Shown here: one piece after another, positions 43,350 through 52,941 of the stretch
How the letters are laid out: the number at the start of each line of letters is the position of its first letter
Numbering within the stretch: position 1 is the stretch's first letter
From: Schaalia georgiae DSM 6843
Lineage (GTDB): Bacteria > Actinomycetota > Actinomycetes > Actinomycetales > Actinomycetaceae
Length of the DNA stretch: 64,000 nucleotides
Direction: 5' to 3'
Assembly (NCBI RefSeq): GCF_000429245.1
Contig: NZ_AUBM01000006.1
Location: 69,051-133,050 of the forward strand
The notes under the pieces: model-generated
Databases searched by the model: none
What the model was told of the DNA's origin: nothing
What the model saw: the letters and a program-made list of their open reading frames with translations, nothing else
Made by a program: the position numbers and the translations under genes

Positions 43350-45419
43350 GTGAAGCACCGGTTCCGCGCCGCCGCCGTCGGCGTGTGCGTTCTACTCATG
43401 GCACTGAGCGGCGCGACCGCCTTCGCCGCCTCCCCCGTCACCATCTCCGACACGGTCACCGACCCGGACGGGTGGCTGAGCGCCGACCAGAGCGCGCGCA
43501 TCTCCTCCGCGGCGTCCAGCGCCCGCGCCAAGGGCCTCGACATCTACTTCGTGGCGGTCCCGGACTTCTCGGGGAAGAACATGGGCGACTGGTGCAAGCA
43601 GTCGATCAAGCAGTCCGGCCTGTCCACCGCGTCGATCGCCTACGTCATCGCGTACAAGGAGCGCAAGCACGTGTCGTGCGGGAACGCCGGAGAACCGGTG
43701 GTCTCCGACAGCCAGCTCACGACGGCGCGCTCCGCCGCTGAAACGGCGCTGCGGGCAGCCGATCCGCTCACCGCCGAGGCCACCACCGACGCAGCGCTCG
43801 CCTTCTACTCCTCAGTGGAGGCGAGCGCGTCCGGGGCGGGTTCTTCCGCTTCTCCATCACCCGCCCGCACTTCTGCGGCCTCCTCCGGCAAAGACACGGC
43901 GACGACGATCACGCTCCGCTACGTGGCCTTCTTCGTGGGTGTGACCATGGTCTACCTCATCGCCCGGAGAACGCTTGGCCGCGGGAAGAAGAGCGTCGCC
44001 AACGCCACCACCAGGGACGCCGAGCGCGCGCGCCGACTGGTCGACGAGGCGAACCGCCAATTGCTGTCCGCCGACGAGCAGGTGCGCAGCGCCGACGACG
44101 AGCTCTCCTTCGCCCAGGCGCAGTTCGGCGCGCTCAAAACCCAAGAGTACGGGGCCGCCCTGCAAGCCGCCCGCAACGCCGTCGCCCAGTGCTTCGTGCT
44201 CCAGCAGCAAATGAACGCCGCCGCCTCCGACGCGCACAGGGCCAGCCTGGCCACCCGGATCATGGACGCCCTCGGCGCCGCTATGAACGACCTGATTGAG
44301 AAACAACGCGCCTTCGCCTCCATGCGGGACGAGCGCGCGGACCTGCCCCGCCAGATCCGCGAGGCCCGCGAGCAACTGGCGGAGTTCGAGGGGCGCCTCA
44401 CCGACGCGAAAGCGGAGCTCGCCTCAGTCAGCGCCCTCTACCCGAAGCAGATGGTCGCATCCCTGCTCGACAACCCCGATCAGGCGCGCGCCCTCCTCGA
44501 CTCCGCCCGGGACGCCCTCGACAACGCGGAGCCGGCGGCCGCCTCCTCCCCCGACGCCGCCGCCAACGCCCTGGACACCGCACGGCGCGCGATGGCAATG
44601 GCGAGCCACCAGATGGACGCCATCTTCGCCGCGAAGAACGACCTCAGCGCCATCGAGGACACGCTGACCAGGGCCATCGCCTCGATCACCTCCGACCTGT
44701 CGGACGTCACCCGCCTCGGCGCGGACCAGGTCGCCTTCGCCCCACTGGTCGCGGACGCGCACACAGCGGTCGACAAGGCCCAGAGCGCCCGGAGCGGCAT
44801 CGGCGACCCCCTGATCGCACTCGAGGAGCTGCGCACGGCAGAGGCGACCCTCGACGCCGCCCTCGAACCTTTGCGCAGTGAGGAGGACGCCGAGAAGCGC
44901 CGCAGGACATCAGCGTCCGAACGCATCGCCGAGGCCGAGACCCTGCTCGAGCAGGCTGACCGTTACGTGCAGGGACGGCGCGGAGCCATCGACCTCGACA
45001 CACGCTCCCAGCTGTCCCAAGCGCACTCGGCCCTGGCGCAGGCCCGGGCGGCGACGGAGTCCGCCGAGGCCGCCTCGCACGCCGCCACCGCCGCAGCGCT
45101 GGCCCGCCAGGTCCTCGCCGCGCCCGCCACCCCCTCCGCCCCCGCCTTCAACACTGGGACGGCCCCCACTTTCAATACCGGGACGCCCCGCAGCCGCGGC
45201 AACGGAAGTTTCACCGGCTCTACGCTGGGCGACTTCCTCATGTGGATGACGGCCTACGGCGTCAGCCAACACGGCTGGGGCGGGGGCCACGGAACACGGG
45301 ACCGCTACGACTCCGATTCCTCATGGGACAGGGACTCGTACAGCGATTCTTCCGGGAGCAGCGATTCGAGCAGCAGCTCCTCGGACTCCGATATGGGATG
45401 GGGCGGGAGCTCCTTCTAA
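43350..45419 (+). CDS. TPM-domain membrane protein with long coiled coil
   Basis: The protein has 689 residues. A signal peptide (about 1-27) is followed by a TPM domain (about 30-150; DPDGWLSADQSARIS), a membrane segment near 187-206, and about 400 residues of Ala-rich coiled coil in the cytoplasm. A Ser/Asp-rich tail ends GWGGSSF. The start is GTG with GGAGGAAAC upstream. TPM proteins act in envelope quality control in several groups. Its position just before pspA suggests a joint role in membrane stress, an arrangement common in actinobacteria. Confidence 0.9.
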   Translation: MKHRFRAAAVGVCVLLMALSGATAFAASPVTISDTVTDPDGWLSADQSARISSAASSARAKGLDIYFVAVPDFSGKNMGDWCKQSIKQSGLSTASIAYVIAYKERKHVSCGNAGEPVVSDSQLTTARSAAETALRAADPLTAEATTDAALAFYSSVEASASGAGSSASPSPARTSAASSGKDTATTITLRYVAFFVGVTMVYLIARRTLGRGKKSVANATTRDAERARRLVDEANRQLLSADEQVRSADDELSFAQAQFGALKTQEYGAALQAARNAVAQCFVLQQQMNAAASDAHRASLATRIMDALGAAMNDLIEKQRAFASMRDERADLPRQIREAREQLAEFEGRLTDAKAELASVSALYPKQMVASLLDNPDQARALLDSARDALDNAEPAAASSPDAAANALDTARRAMAMASHQMDAIFAAKNDLSAIEDTLTRAIASITSDLSDVTRLGADQVAFAPLVADAHTAVDKAQSARSGIGDPLIALEELRTAEATLDAALEPLRSEEDAEKRRRTSASERIAEAETLLEQADRYVQGRRGAIDLDTRSQLSQAHSALAQARAATESAEAASHAATAAALARQVLAAPATPSAPAFNTGTAPTFNTGTPRSRGNGSFTGSTLGDFLMWMTAYGVSQHGWGGGHGTRDRYDSDSSWDRDSYSDSSGSSDSSSSSSDSDMGWGGSSF

Positions 45420-45615
45420 CCGCATCCCGGCCCGCCCGAGCAGAAGCGGACGCCCATCCGAGCACCCCGGCCTCCAGGCCACCGCGCCCCTCCTGCGGGC
45501 ACGGGCCACTGACCACTGACAGATCCGACCCCGTCGCCCGCGGCCGCGGGCGCACGGACCACCTCGGCCCAACCGGCCGCACACGCCCTACAGGCACACA
45601 ACCAAGGAGAGAACC

Positions 45616-46335
45616 ATGGCAGAGAAGCAGTCCATCCTGGGACGCATCACGCAACTGGCGAAGGCCAACATCAACGCCCTCATCGACCGCGCCGAGGATC
45701 CGCAGAAGATGCTCGACCAACTGATCCGCGACTACACGAACTCCATCGCGGACGCCGAGTCCGCAGTGGCCCAGACCATCGGGAACCTGCGCCTGGCCGA
45801 GAAGGACCACGCGGAGGACGTCGCCGCCGCCGAGGACTGGGGCCGCAAGGCCCAGGCCGCCTCCACGAAGGCCGACCAGCTCCGCGCCGCGGGCGACACC
45901 GCCGGGGCCGACAAGTGGGACAACCTGGCGAAGGTCGCGATCGGCAAGCAGATCCAGTTCGAGGGCGAGGCCAAGGAGTCCGCCCCCATGATCGCCTCCC
46001 AGACGGAGGTCGTTGAGAAGCTCAAGGCCGGTCTGAACCAGATGAAGGAGAAGCTCAGCGACCTCAAAGTCCGTCGCGACCAACTGGTGGCGCGCCAGAA
46101 GTCCGCGCAGGCCCAGGCGCAGGTGACCGACGCGATCTCGTCGATCAACGTCCTGGATCCCACTTCGGAGCTCTCCCGCTTCGAGGACAAGGTCCGCCGT
46201 CAGGAGGCAATGGCCCAGGGCAAGACCGAGCTGGCCGCTTCCTCCCTGGACGCCCAGTTCGCCGAATTGGAGACCGACGCCTCCCAACTCGAGGTCGAGG
46301 CCCGACTGGCCGCGCTGAAGAACAAGGACGCCTGA
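45616..46335 (+). CDS. PspA/IM30 family protein
   Basis: The 239-residue protein is almost entirely helical. The PspA start pattern SILGRITQLAKANINALIDRAEDPQKMLDQLIRDYTNSI contains the amphipathic helix and the DRAEDP loop of this ESCRT-III-like family, which coats damaged membranes. ATG at 45616 has AAGGAGAG upstream. It is co-oriented with the TPM gene 196 bp upstream and probably in the same operon. Confidence 0.95.
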   Translation: MAEKQSILGRITQLAKANINALIDRAEDPQKMLDQLIRDYTNSIADAESAVAQTIGNLRLAEKDHAEDVAAAEDWGRKAQAASTKADQLRAAGDTAGADKWDNLAKVAIGKQIQFEGEAKESAPMIASQTEVVEKLKAGLNQMKEKLSDLKVRRDQLVARQKSAQAQAQVTDAISSINVLDPTSELSRFEDKVRRQEAMAQGKTELAASSLDAQFAELETDASQLEVEARLAALKNKDA

Positions 46336-46397
46336 GCGCTCCGGCGCGCGGGCCAGAGCCGCCCCGGACCGGCCTTCGGCCGCGTCACACGGGCTGA

Positions 46398-46491
46398 GGG
46401 GACACCGGCTTCCCCCCCTGCGGATCCGCTCCGGCGCCTTCAAGGCGCTGTCGCCCAAGCGGGGACACCGGCTCCCCCCTGCGGATCCGCT
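46398..46491. repeat. Direct repeat pair of about 32 bp
   Basis: Two copies of a block that begins GGGGACACCGGCT and ends CTGCGGATCCGCT lie at 46398-46430 and 46461-46491. They differ by two inserted bases. They sit in the non-coding gap between the convergent pspA and NYN genes. Confidence 0.65.
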
Positions 46492-46536
46492 ACTCCTCCC
46501 TGGGACCGCGCACAGGGGAGGGAATGAAACAACACG

Positions 46537-46578
46537 GCACCGCACACAAGGGCTTGATTCCGCCCTTGTGTGCGGTGC
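46537..46578. terminator. Bidirectional terminator hairpin
   Basis: GCACCGCACACAAGGGC pairs perfectly with its complement (17 bp) around an 8-nt loop, and the stem extends past a one-base bulge. Four T residues follow on the plus side. It lies between convergent genes and can serve both. Confidence 0.8.
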
Positions 46579-46653
46579 GTGTTTTGTGAATCAGGGCCCT
46601 TGTGCGCGCACCCCGGGGAAAACGGCCCGGAGCACTGCTCTGGCCTGCGCGTG

Positions 46654-46742
46654 GACGCGCGTCGTCGACACGGACGCGCGTTGTCGACATCGTGAGGGGG
46701 TTATAACGCGCGCTGGTGTCGATAACGCGCGTCGGCATCGGC
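46654..46742. repeat. Four degenerate 19-bp repeats
   Basis: Units beginning GACGCGCGT at 46654 and 46673 and AACGCGCG at 46705 and 46724 share the pattern ACGCGCG, then about five bases, then TCGA or ATCG. Spacing is 19 bp within each pair. No gene covers them. They lie just after the 3' end of the NYN gene. Confidence 0.5.
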
Positions 46743-46822
46743 GCCGGCGACCGTCGTCGGCACCGAGTGCGCAGCCACCGGCAAAGCAGCGCCCGTCGAT
46801 GACCCCCGCCCGGCGGTGCCCG

Positions 46823-47395
46823 TCAGAGGAAGGTCAAGGGGTCGAAGTCGTCGATATCAATGATGTGGAGCCTGGGCAGCCGCACCTGGAAGGCGTGGAC
46901 ATCGTACTCGAGGTCGATGATCTCGAGGCCGCGGTCGACCAGCTCGTGCAACTGGGAGGAGAGGAACTCCCGGAAGCACATCACGCCAACGCGGCGCCCC
47001 GCGTCGAGGAGGGCTTCGATCTGCGGGGCGAAGTCGGCGTCGTGGCTGGCCAGGATCACGGATCCGCGCTCGAGCTTGACGATCGCGTCCATGGTGCGCT
47101 GCAGGCCCACGTCCACGACCTTCATGTCCTCGGGGCCCGACAGCGGGATGACCGCGTAGTCCATCGCAGTGAGCGCCTGGACGAACCCCATCGGCAGGTA
47201 CCCCGACGAGCCGTTGAGGAAGAACAGGCCCTTCGCGCGTTGCCCCCATTGGTTGTGCGCCCCCTCCAGGACGCGGTCCCAGCGGGGCCTCTCCTCGGGG
47301 TTCGGGCGCCTGTCCAGCACTGACAGACCGAGGGTGGCGTCGATGTTCTCGCCGTCGACTACCAGATAGGTCGTTTCTTCCATAGACGTCTCCAT
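46823..47395 (-). CDS. NYN-domain (PIN-like) ribonuclease family protein
   Basis: The 190-residue protein is a stand-alone NYN domain. Acidic metal-binding positions are visible in YLVVDGENIDATLG, DMKVVDVGLQRTMDAI and ILASHDADFAP. NYN proteins cut RNA; the target here is unknown. ATG at 47393-47395 is taken because TAGAGT lies 6 nt upstream (47402-47407). A second ATG four codons later has GGAG in front and is the alternative. Confidence 0.85.
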   Translation of the reverse strand: METSMEETTYLVVDGENIDATLGLSVLDRRPNPEERPRWDRVLEGAHNQWGQRAKGLFFLNGSSGYLPMGFVQALTAMDYAVIPLSGPEDMKVVDVGLQRTMDAIVKLERGSVILASHDADFAPQIEALLDAGRRVGVMCFREFLSSQLHELVDRGLEIIDLEYDVHAFQVRLPRLHIIDIDDFDPLTFL

Positions 47396-47462
47396 AGGAT
47401 CACTCTACCCGATAGCGCGCAAGCCTATGCGCAGGTCGCACGGGACTCCGGCGCGCACGAAG

Positions 47463-47508
47463 GGCCGGAGCGCCCTGGCGCCCTTGCGGGCACCGGGGCG
47501 CTCCGGCC
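47463..47508 (-). terminator. Terminator of glpFK
   Basis: GGCCGGAGCGCCC pairs with GGGCGCTCCGGCC across an 18-nt inner region. It lies 20 nt after the glpK stop. Confidence 0.7.
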
Positions 47509-47528
47509 ACTGCATAGCGGTGGGACAG

Positions 47529-49049
47529 TCACTTCACGTCGTCATCGACCCAGTCGAAGGTACGGGTGACGGCCTTCTTCCACAGGCGGAAGGTGCGGTC
47601 GCGCTCCTCGACGGGCATCGACGGGGTCCAGCGCTTCCCCTCCTGCCAGTTGGCCACCAGGTCGTCCGTGCCCGACCAGTAGCCGACAGCCATGCCGGCG
47701 GCGTAGGCGGCACCGAGGGCCGTGGTCTCGATGACCTTGGGGCGCACCACGTCGACGCCGCACAGGTCGGCCTGGAACTGCATGACCAGGTCGTCGTGCG
47801 TCATACCGCCGTCGACCTTGAGTTCCTTAAGGGGCACGCCGGAGTCCGCGTTCATCGCGTCGAGGACCTCGGCGCTCTGGAAGGCGGTCGATTCCTCGAC
47901 GGCGCGGGCGATGTGGCCCTTGTTGACGTAGCGGGTCAGGCCCACGATCGCGCCGCGCGCGTCGGAGCGCCAGTAGGGGGCGAAGAGGCCGGAGAACGCG
48001 GGGACGAAGTAGACGCCGCCGTTGTCCTCGACGGTGCGCGCCAGCTCGCCGATATCGGAGGACTTGACGATCATTCCCAAGTTGTCGCGCAGCCACTGCA
48101 CGAGCGAGCCCGCCACGGCGATCGAGCCCTCGAGGGCGTAGACGGCCGGCTGGTCGCCGATCTTGTAGGCGACCGTCGTGAGCAGGCCGTTGTCGGAGAA
48201 GACGGGCTCGGTGCCAGTGTTCATGAGCATGAAGCAGCCGGTGCCGTAGGTGTTCTTCGCCATGCCCTTCTCGAAGCACGCCTGGCCGAAGGTCGCGGCC
48301 TGCTGGTCGCCCAGGATGCCGGAAATGGGCGTGTCGATGAGGAGGCCGTTCTTGCGCCCGTAGCCGTAGATCTCGGAGGAGGACTTGATCGCGGGGAGCA
48401 TCGACATGGGGATGCCGAAGATCCCGCACACGTCCTCGCGCCAGGTCAGTGTGCGGATGTCCATGAGCATGGTGCGCGAGGCGTTCGTGACGTCCGTGCA
48501 GTGGACGCCGCCGTTGACGCCGCCCGTCATGTTCCACAGGACCCACGAGTCCGTATTGCCGAACAGCAGGTCGCCGGCCTCGGCGCGCTCGCGCGCCCCT
48601 TCGACATTGTCCAGGATCCACTTGATCTTGGAGCCGGAGAAGTACGGGGACAGCCCCAGGCCGCAGATCTGGCGGAAGCGGTCCGGCCCCTCGTCGCCCC
48701 CGAGTTCCTTCACCATCTCCGCAGTGCGCACGTCCTGCCAGACGATCGCGTTGTAGACGGGTTCGCCGGTGTTCTTGTCCCACACGACGGTGGTCTCGCG
48801 CTGGTTGGTGATGCCGACGGCGGCCAGCTGGTGGCGGTTGATCTCGGCCTTTTGCAGGGCCTCGGCGACGACGGTGCGCGTGGTGTCCCAGATCTCGAGG
48901 GGGTCGTGCTCGACCCACCCCGGGTTGGGGAAGATCTGCGTGAACTCCTTCTGGCCGACGGCGATGATCTCACCGGAGTGGTTGAAGATGATGGCGCGGG
49001 TGGAGGTCGTGCCCTGGTCGATGGCCAGAACGAATTTCTCTTCGGTCAT
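47529..49049 (-). CDS. glpK: Glycerol kinase
   Basis: GlpK phosphorylates glycerol to glycerol-3-phosphate and so traps it. The protein has 506 residues of the FGGY family. [12 protein letters not shown] is the phosphate loop, and [17 protein letters not shown]-type sequence (here [18 protein letters not shown]), GILGDQQAA and the closing [17 protein letters not shown] are all present. ATG at 49047-49049 has AAGGGAA upstream. It lies 38 bp after glpF in one operon. No glpD is in the window. Confidence 0.98.
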   Translation of the reverse strand: MTEEKFVLAIDQGTTSTRAIIFNHSGEIIAVGQKEFTQIFPNPGWVEHDPLEIWDTTRTVVAEALQKAEINRHQLAAVGITNQRETTVVWDKNTGEPVYNAIVWQDVRTAEMVKELGGDEGPDRFRQICGLGLSPYFSGSKIKWILDNVEGARERAEAGDLLFGNTDSWVLWNMTGGVNGGVHCTDVTNASRTMLMDIRTLTWREDVCGIFGIPMSMLPAIKSSSEIYGYGRKNGLLIDTPISGILGDQQAATFGQACFEKGMAKNTYGTGCFMLMNTGTEPVFSDNGLLTTVAYKIGDQPAVYALEGSIAVAGSLVQWLRDNLGMIVKSSDIGELARTVEDNGGVYFVPAFSGLFAPYWRSDARGAIVGLTRYVNKGHIARAVEESTAFQSAEVLDAMNADSGVPLKELKVDGGMTHDDLVMQFQADLCGVDVVRPKVIETTALGAAYAAGMAVGYWSGTDDLVANWQEGKRWTPSMPVEERDRTFRLWKKAVTRTFDWVDDDVK

Positions 49050-49087
49050 GGTCGGGTTTCCCTTCTTTCACTTCGTTGTGGACGGAC

Positions 49088-49873
49088 TCAGGCCAGGCCC
49101 GAGGCGAAGACGATCACGGTCGCGATGATCGCGCCGATGATCGGACCGACGACGGGCACCCAGGAGTACGCCCAGTCGGATCCGCCCTTGCCCTTGATCG
49201 GCAGAATCGCGTGGGCGACGCGGGGCCCCAGGTCACGGGCGGGGTTGATCGCGTAGCCGGTGGGCCCGCCCAGGGAGTTGCCGATGACGACGATGATGAG
49301 GGCGACCCCGAGAGGGCCGATGGCGGTGGTCGTGTAGCCGGAGACGTAGATCCAGATGATGAGGACGGCGGTGCCGATCGCCTCGGTCACGCAGTTCCAC
49401 CCGTAGGAGCGGATCTCGGGCCCGGTGGAGAACACCCCGAGTTTGAAGGCGGGTTCGCACTGCTCGTCGAAGTGGCGCTTGAAGGAGAGCCACACGAGCA
49501 CAGCGCCCACGAAGGCGCCGACGAACTGCGCGACGATGTAGATGGCGACGTTCACGGCGGTCACGGCGACGCCGGGCGCGAGTTCGACTGCGGGGTCGAA
49601 CATGTTGCCGACGACTTTCGCGATCGTGACCGCGGGGTTGAGGTGGCCCCCGGAGAGGTACGCGACGTAGACGCCCGCGAAGACCGCCAGGCCCCACCCC
49701 ATGTTGATCATGAGCCAGCCGCCGCCCTTGCCCTTGGACTTCGGCAGCAGGTTGGTCGCGACGACACCCCCGCCCAAGAGCAGGAGGACCGCTGTGCCCA
49801 TGAACTCCGACATGAACAATTGCCCGGTGGAGGGCGCCGCCGTGCCTGCCATCGGGAGAAGTGTTGCGAACAT
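49088..49873 (-). CDS. glpF: Glycerol uptake facilitator
   Basis: GlpF is an aquaglyceroporin that passes glycerol into the cell. The protein has 261 residues and six membrane segments. The two pore loops are SGGHLNPAVT and YAINPARDLGPR; the Asp after the second NPA-R is the mark of glycerol-conducting members. ATG at 49871-49873 has AGGAACA upstream. The frame is open further up, but that part has no membrane or family similarity. It is the first gene of glpF-glpK. Confidence 0.96.
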   Translation of the reverse strand: MFATLLPMAGTAAPSTGQLFMSEFMGTAVLLLLGGGVVATNLLPKSKGKGGGWLMINMGWGLAVFAGVYVAYLSGGHLNPAVTIAKVVGNMFDPAVELAPGVAVTAVNVAIYIVAQFVGAFVGAVLVWLSFKRHFDEQCEPAFKLGVFSTGPEIRSYGWNCVTEAIGTAVLIIWIYVSGYTTTAIGPLGVALIIVVIGNSLGGPTGYAINPARDLGPRVAHAILPIKGKGGSDWAYSWVPVVGPIIGAIIATVIVFASGLA

Positions 49874-50062
49874 TGTTCCTATCTTTCTTCGACGCTTCCT
49901 CGCATCGAATCCACGGTGGTTGCCCACCTCCAACGGTTCACCGGCTGGCCTTGCCCTGGCCAACGCCGACCCGGGGGCCGCCGCCGACATCGTAGTCAGC
50001 GCACATCCATCCGGGCGTGCTGGATATTCGTGCACCCAATGATTGTGACTCTCCTCATCCAA

Positions 50063-50085
50063 ATGTGCAAATCAGCTGTTCACAT
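50063..50085. promoter_or_regulatory. Candidate operator between glpF and its regulator
   Basis: ATGTG and CACAT, 13 bp apart, form an inverted repeat inside the 271-bp divergent gap. It is weak but is the best symmetric element there. It may be the binding site of the SorC-type regulator. Confidence 0.35.
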
Positions 50086-50144
50086 GCCCCGGCTTCGGGC
50101 GGCTCCGGCACACGAGGGGAAACCAACATGGCACACTGGACACT

Positions 50145-51122
50145 GTGACCATCCGAGATGAGCAAGCACACGAAGCCGCGTCCATGTACTACCTCCAGGG
50201 GCACACCATGGACACGATCGCGCGGACCCTCGACATATCCCGGTCCTCGGTCTCCCGCCTGCTGACCTATGCCCGCGAAACGGGCCTCGTCCGTATCTCA
50301 CTGGCCGCCTCGCCCTCCCTGAAAGGGACTCTGGCGGGCCAGATCTCCGAGCTCTTCGACGTCCAGGTCTCGGTCGTGCCCACTTACGAGGCCGCCTCGG
50401 AGGTTGACCGCCTCCACAACGTCGCCCTGGCCGCCGCGGATCTGCTCATGGGTATGCTGCGCCCCGGCGCCGTCCTGGGAATCGCGTGGGGGAACACGAC
50501 CGCCGAGATCACCCGCTGCATGCCCAGCATCTACGTCCCCGGCTCGACGGTGGTCCAGCTCAACGGCGCGGCGACGGCCACGGAGTCCGGCCTGCCCTAC
50601 GCCGACGCCATCATCGCCCGCGCCGCCCGCGCCATCGGGGCGACGATGGTGAACTTCCCCGTCCCCGCGTTCTTCGACTACGTGGAGACGAAGCGCCAGC
50701 TGTGGCGCGAGCACTCCATACAGACCGTCCTCAAAACCATCGACAGGTGCACCGTTGCGCTCTTCGGAGTCGGCTCCATGTCCTCGCGCCTGCCCTCCCA
50801 CGTCTACGCCGGGGGGTTCTTGGACCCTGACGAGATCGCTGCCGTCCAGAAGGACGGGGTAGTCGGCGACGTGTGCACCGTGCTCATCCGGGAGGACGGC
50901 TCGACGGACATGGCGCTCAACAAACGCGCCTCAGGCCCCAAGCCCGAGGTCCTGCGCACGATCCCCCGCCGCCTGTGCGTCGTCTCCGGCGCCTCGAAGG
51001 CGCTGCCCCTGCTGGGCGCCCTGCGCACGGGAGTCGCCACGGACCTCGTTCTCGACGACCGGGCGGCCCGGGAGCTCCTCGAGCTGGTGCACACCCGGAC
51101 AACCGCCCCGAGCGCGGTCTGA
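50145..51122 (+). CDS. SorC/DeoR-type sugar-binding regulator, probably of glpFK
   Basis: The protein has 325 residues. The N-terminal HTH (TMDTIARTLDISRSSVSRLL) is followed by the SorC effector domain (about 60-315) with VLGIAWGNTTAEI and FGVGSM. Such domains bind phosphorylated sugars, so glycerol-3-phosphate or dihydroxyacetone phosphate is a reasonable guess. The start is GTG at 50145 without a ribosome site, so it is possibly leaderless. It is divergent from glpFK. Confidence 0.87.
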   Translation: MTIRDEQAHEAASMYYLQGHTMDTIARTLDISRSSVSRLLTYARETGLVRISLAASPSLKGTLAGQISELFDVQVSVVPTYEAASEVDRLHNVALAAADLLMGMLRPGAVLGIAWGNTTAEITRCMPSIYVPGSTVVQLNGAATATESGLPYADAIIARAARAIGATMVNFPVPAFFDYVETKRQLWREHSIQTVLKTIDRCTVALFGVGSMSSRLPSHVYAGGFLDPDEIAAVQKDGVVGDVCTVLIREDGSTDMALNKRASGPKPEVLRTIPRRLCVVSGASKALPLLGALRTGVATDLVLDDRAARELLELVHTRTTAPSAV

Positions 51123-51283
51123 GGGCCGACGAGGCGGGGGCCGGCCCACCGCCGCAGAGCGGGGAATCCTGTTGGCCCTGCGCGCGGACAGCGGCGCGGT
51201 TGTCCCGCCGCAGGGGCCCTGCCGGCTCCACCCGCCCCGGTCGGCGCGACCGCGACCAGAACGGGCGGGGCGGCGTTCGGGAT

Positions 51284-52903
51284 TCAGCCCAGGCGCTTGA
51301 CCAGCGGGAAGGGGATGGTCTCGCGGATGCCCTGGCCAGTCAGCACCATGAGCAGGCGGTCGATCCCCATGCCCATGCCGCCGCACGGGGGGAACCCCTG
51401 CTCCATGGCGACCAGGAAGTCCTCGTCCAAGACCATCGCCTCGGGATCGCCATTCGCGGCGGCCAGGGCCTGCGCCTCGAAGCGCTCCCGCTGCACGACG
51501 GGGTCCGCCAGCTCCGAGTAGGCGGTGGCCGTCTCGAAGCCGCGGACGTACAGGTCCCACTTCTCAGTCAGGCCGGGGCGGGAGCGGTGGTAGCGGGTCA
51601 GGGGCGAGGTGTCCTCGGGGAAGTCGAAGACGAAAGTGGGGGCCCACAGCTTCGATCCGACGAGTTCTTCGAAGATGTCCTCGACGATCTTGCCGCTCAC
51701 CGCGTAGTCGTCGACCTCCAGGCCGATGCGCTCGGCGTGCGCGACCAGGGTGGCGCGCGGGGTCTCGACCGTGATCTCCTCGCCCAGGGCCTCGGAGGTC
51801 GAACCGTACAGGTCGATGCGGTCCCACTGGCCCGACAGGTCGTACTCGGTTCCGTCCGCCAGGCGCACGACCTCGTTGCCCTCCGACAGGCCGAAAGCGT
51901 CGCGGGCCGCCTGCTGGATGAGGTCGCGCGTCAAGTCGGCCATGCCGTTGTAGTCCGAGTACGCCTCGTAGGCCTCCAGGGCTGTGAACTCGGGGCTGTG
52001 CGAGGAGTCCATGCCCTCGTTGCGGAAGTTGCGGTTGATCTCGAACACTCGATCCACACCGCCCACGACCGCGCGCTTGAGGTAGATCTCCGTGGCGATG
52101 CGCAGGTACAGCTCCATGTCGAGCGCGTTCATGTGCGTGGTGAACGGCCTGGCGGCGGCGCCCCCGTGGATGACCTGCAGCATCGGGGTCTCCAGCTCGA
52201 TGTAGCCGCGGGCGTGGAAGTTCTCGCGGATGGAGCGGTTGACGGCGGCGCGCACGCGGATCATGTCGCGGGCGGCTGGGCGGGTGATGAGGTCGAGTTC
52301 GCGCCGGCGGATGCGCTGGTCCTCCGACAGGGTGATCTCCTTGCCGTCCTGCGTGGTCCAGGTCTTGGGCAGGGGGCGCAGCGCCTTCGAGGCGATGGCC
52401 CACGGGGCGTCGGGCTCGGGCAGGGCGGTGGGCGCGGCATCATGGGCGGCCAGAGCCTGCTCGGTGGCCTTGGCCGGGGTCGCGAAGACCGACAGCTCGC
52501 CGCGGCGCGAGGAGATGACGCGCCCGTGGACGAAGAGGTGGTCCCCCAGGTCCACGTCGTTCTTGTAGGCGGCCAGCGAGTCGGCGCCGACGGAGGCGGC
52601 GGAGAGCATCACCTGGATCTTCTCGCCCGCGCCGTCCATGAGGGTCGCGAAGCAGAGCTTGCCGCCATTGCGCATCAAGACCACGCGCCCGGCGATGCCC
52701 ACGAGATCCTCGGTCTCCTCGCCCGCCTCCAAGTGGGCGTACCGCTGGCGGACCTCCGCTATCGTGGAGGTGATCGGCAGAACAACGGGGTAGGCGGGGG
52801 TGCCCTCCTCCATGAGGCGGGCTCGCTTCTGAGAGCGGACCTTGACCTGTTCGGGGGTGTCGTCCGCGGGGGCATTCACGTTCTGGGCGTTTGCTTCACT
52901 CAC
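51284..52903 (-). CDS. lysS: Lysine-tRNA ligase, class II
   Basis: LysRS charges tRNA-Lys. The protein has 539 residues. An OB-fold anticodon domain (about 60-165) is followed by the class II core with motif 2 in FEINRNFRNEGMDSSHSPEF and motif 3 in GGMGMGIDRLLMVLTG. GTG at 52901-52903 is leaderless, with TACGAT 6 nt upstream. The open frame continues into the FAD gene, but that part is not protein-like. It begins 38 bp after the FAD oxidoreductase stop. Confidence 0.97.
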   Translation of the reverse strand: MSEANAQNVNAPADDTPEQVKVRSQKRARLMEEGTPAYPVVLPITSTIAEVRQRYAHLEAGEETEDLVGIAGRVVLMRNGGKLCFATLMDGAGEKIQVMLSAASVGADSLAAYKNDVDLGDHLFVHGRVISSRRGELSVFATPAKATEQALAAHDAAPTALPEPDAPWAIASKALRPLPKTWTTQDGKEITLSEDQRIRRRELDLITRPAARDMIRVRAAVNRSIRENFHARGYIELETPMLQVIHGGAAARPFTTHMNALDMELYLRIATEIYLKRAVVGGVDRVFEINRNFRNEGMDSSHSPEFTALEAYEAYSDYNGMADLTRDLIQQAARDAFGLSEGNEVVRLADGTEYDLSGQWDRIDLYGSTSEALGEEITVETPRATLVAHAERIGLEVDDYAVSGKIVEDIFEELVGSKLWAPTFVFDFPEDTSPLTRYHRSRPGLTEKWDLYVRGFETATAYSELADPVVQRERFEAQALAAANGDPEAMVLDEDFLVAMEQGFPPCGGMGMGIDRLLMVLTGQGIRETIPFPLVKRLG

Positions 52904-52909
52904 GCGCCC

Positions 52910-52915
52910 ATCGTA
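52910..52915 (-). promoter_or_regulatory. Leaderless -10 box of lysS
   Basis: TACGAT (minus strand) lies 6 nt before the GTG at 52903. It sits in the 38-bp gap after the FAD gene, so lysS has its own promoter. Confidence 0.55.
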
Positions 52916-52941
52916 CCGGGTGGCGGCGCCCCCGGCCGCCC

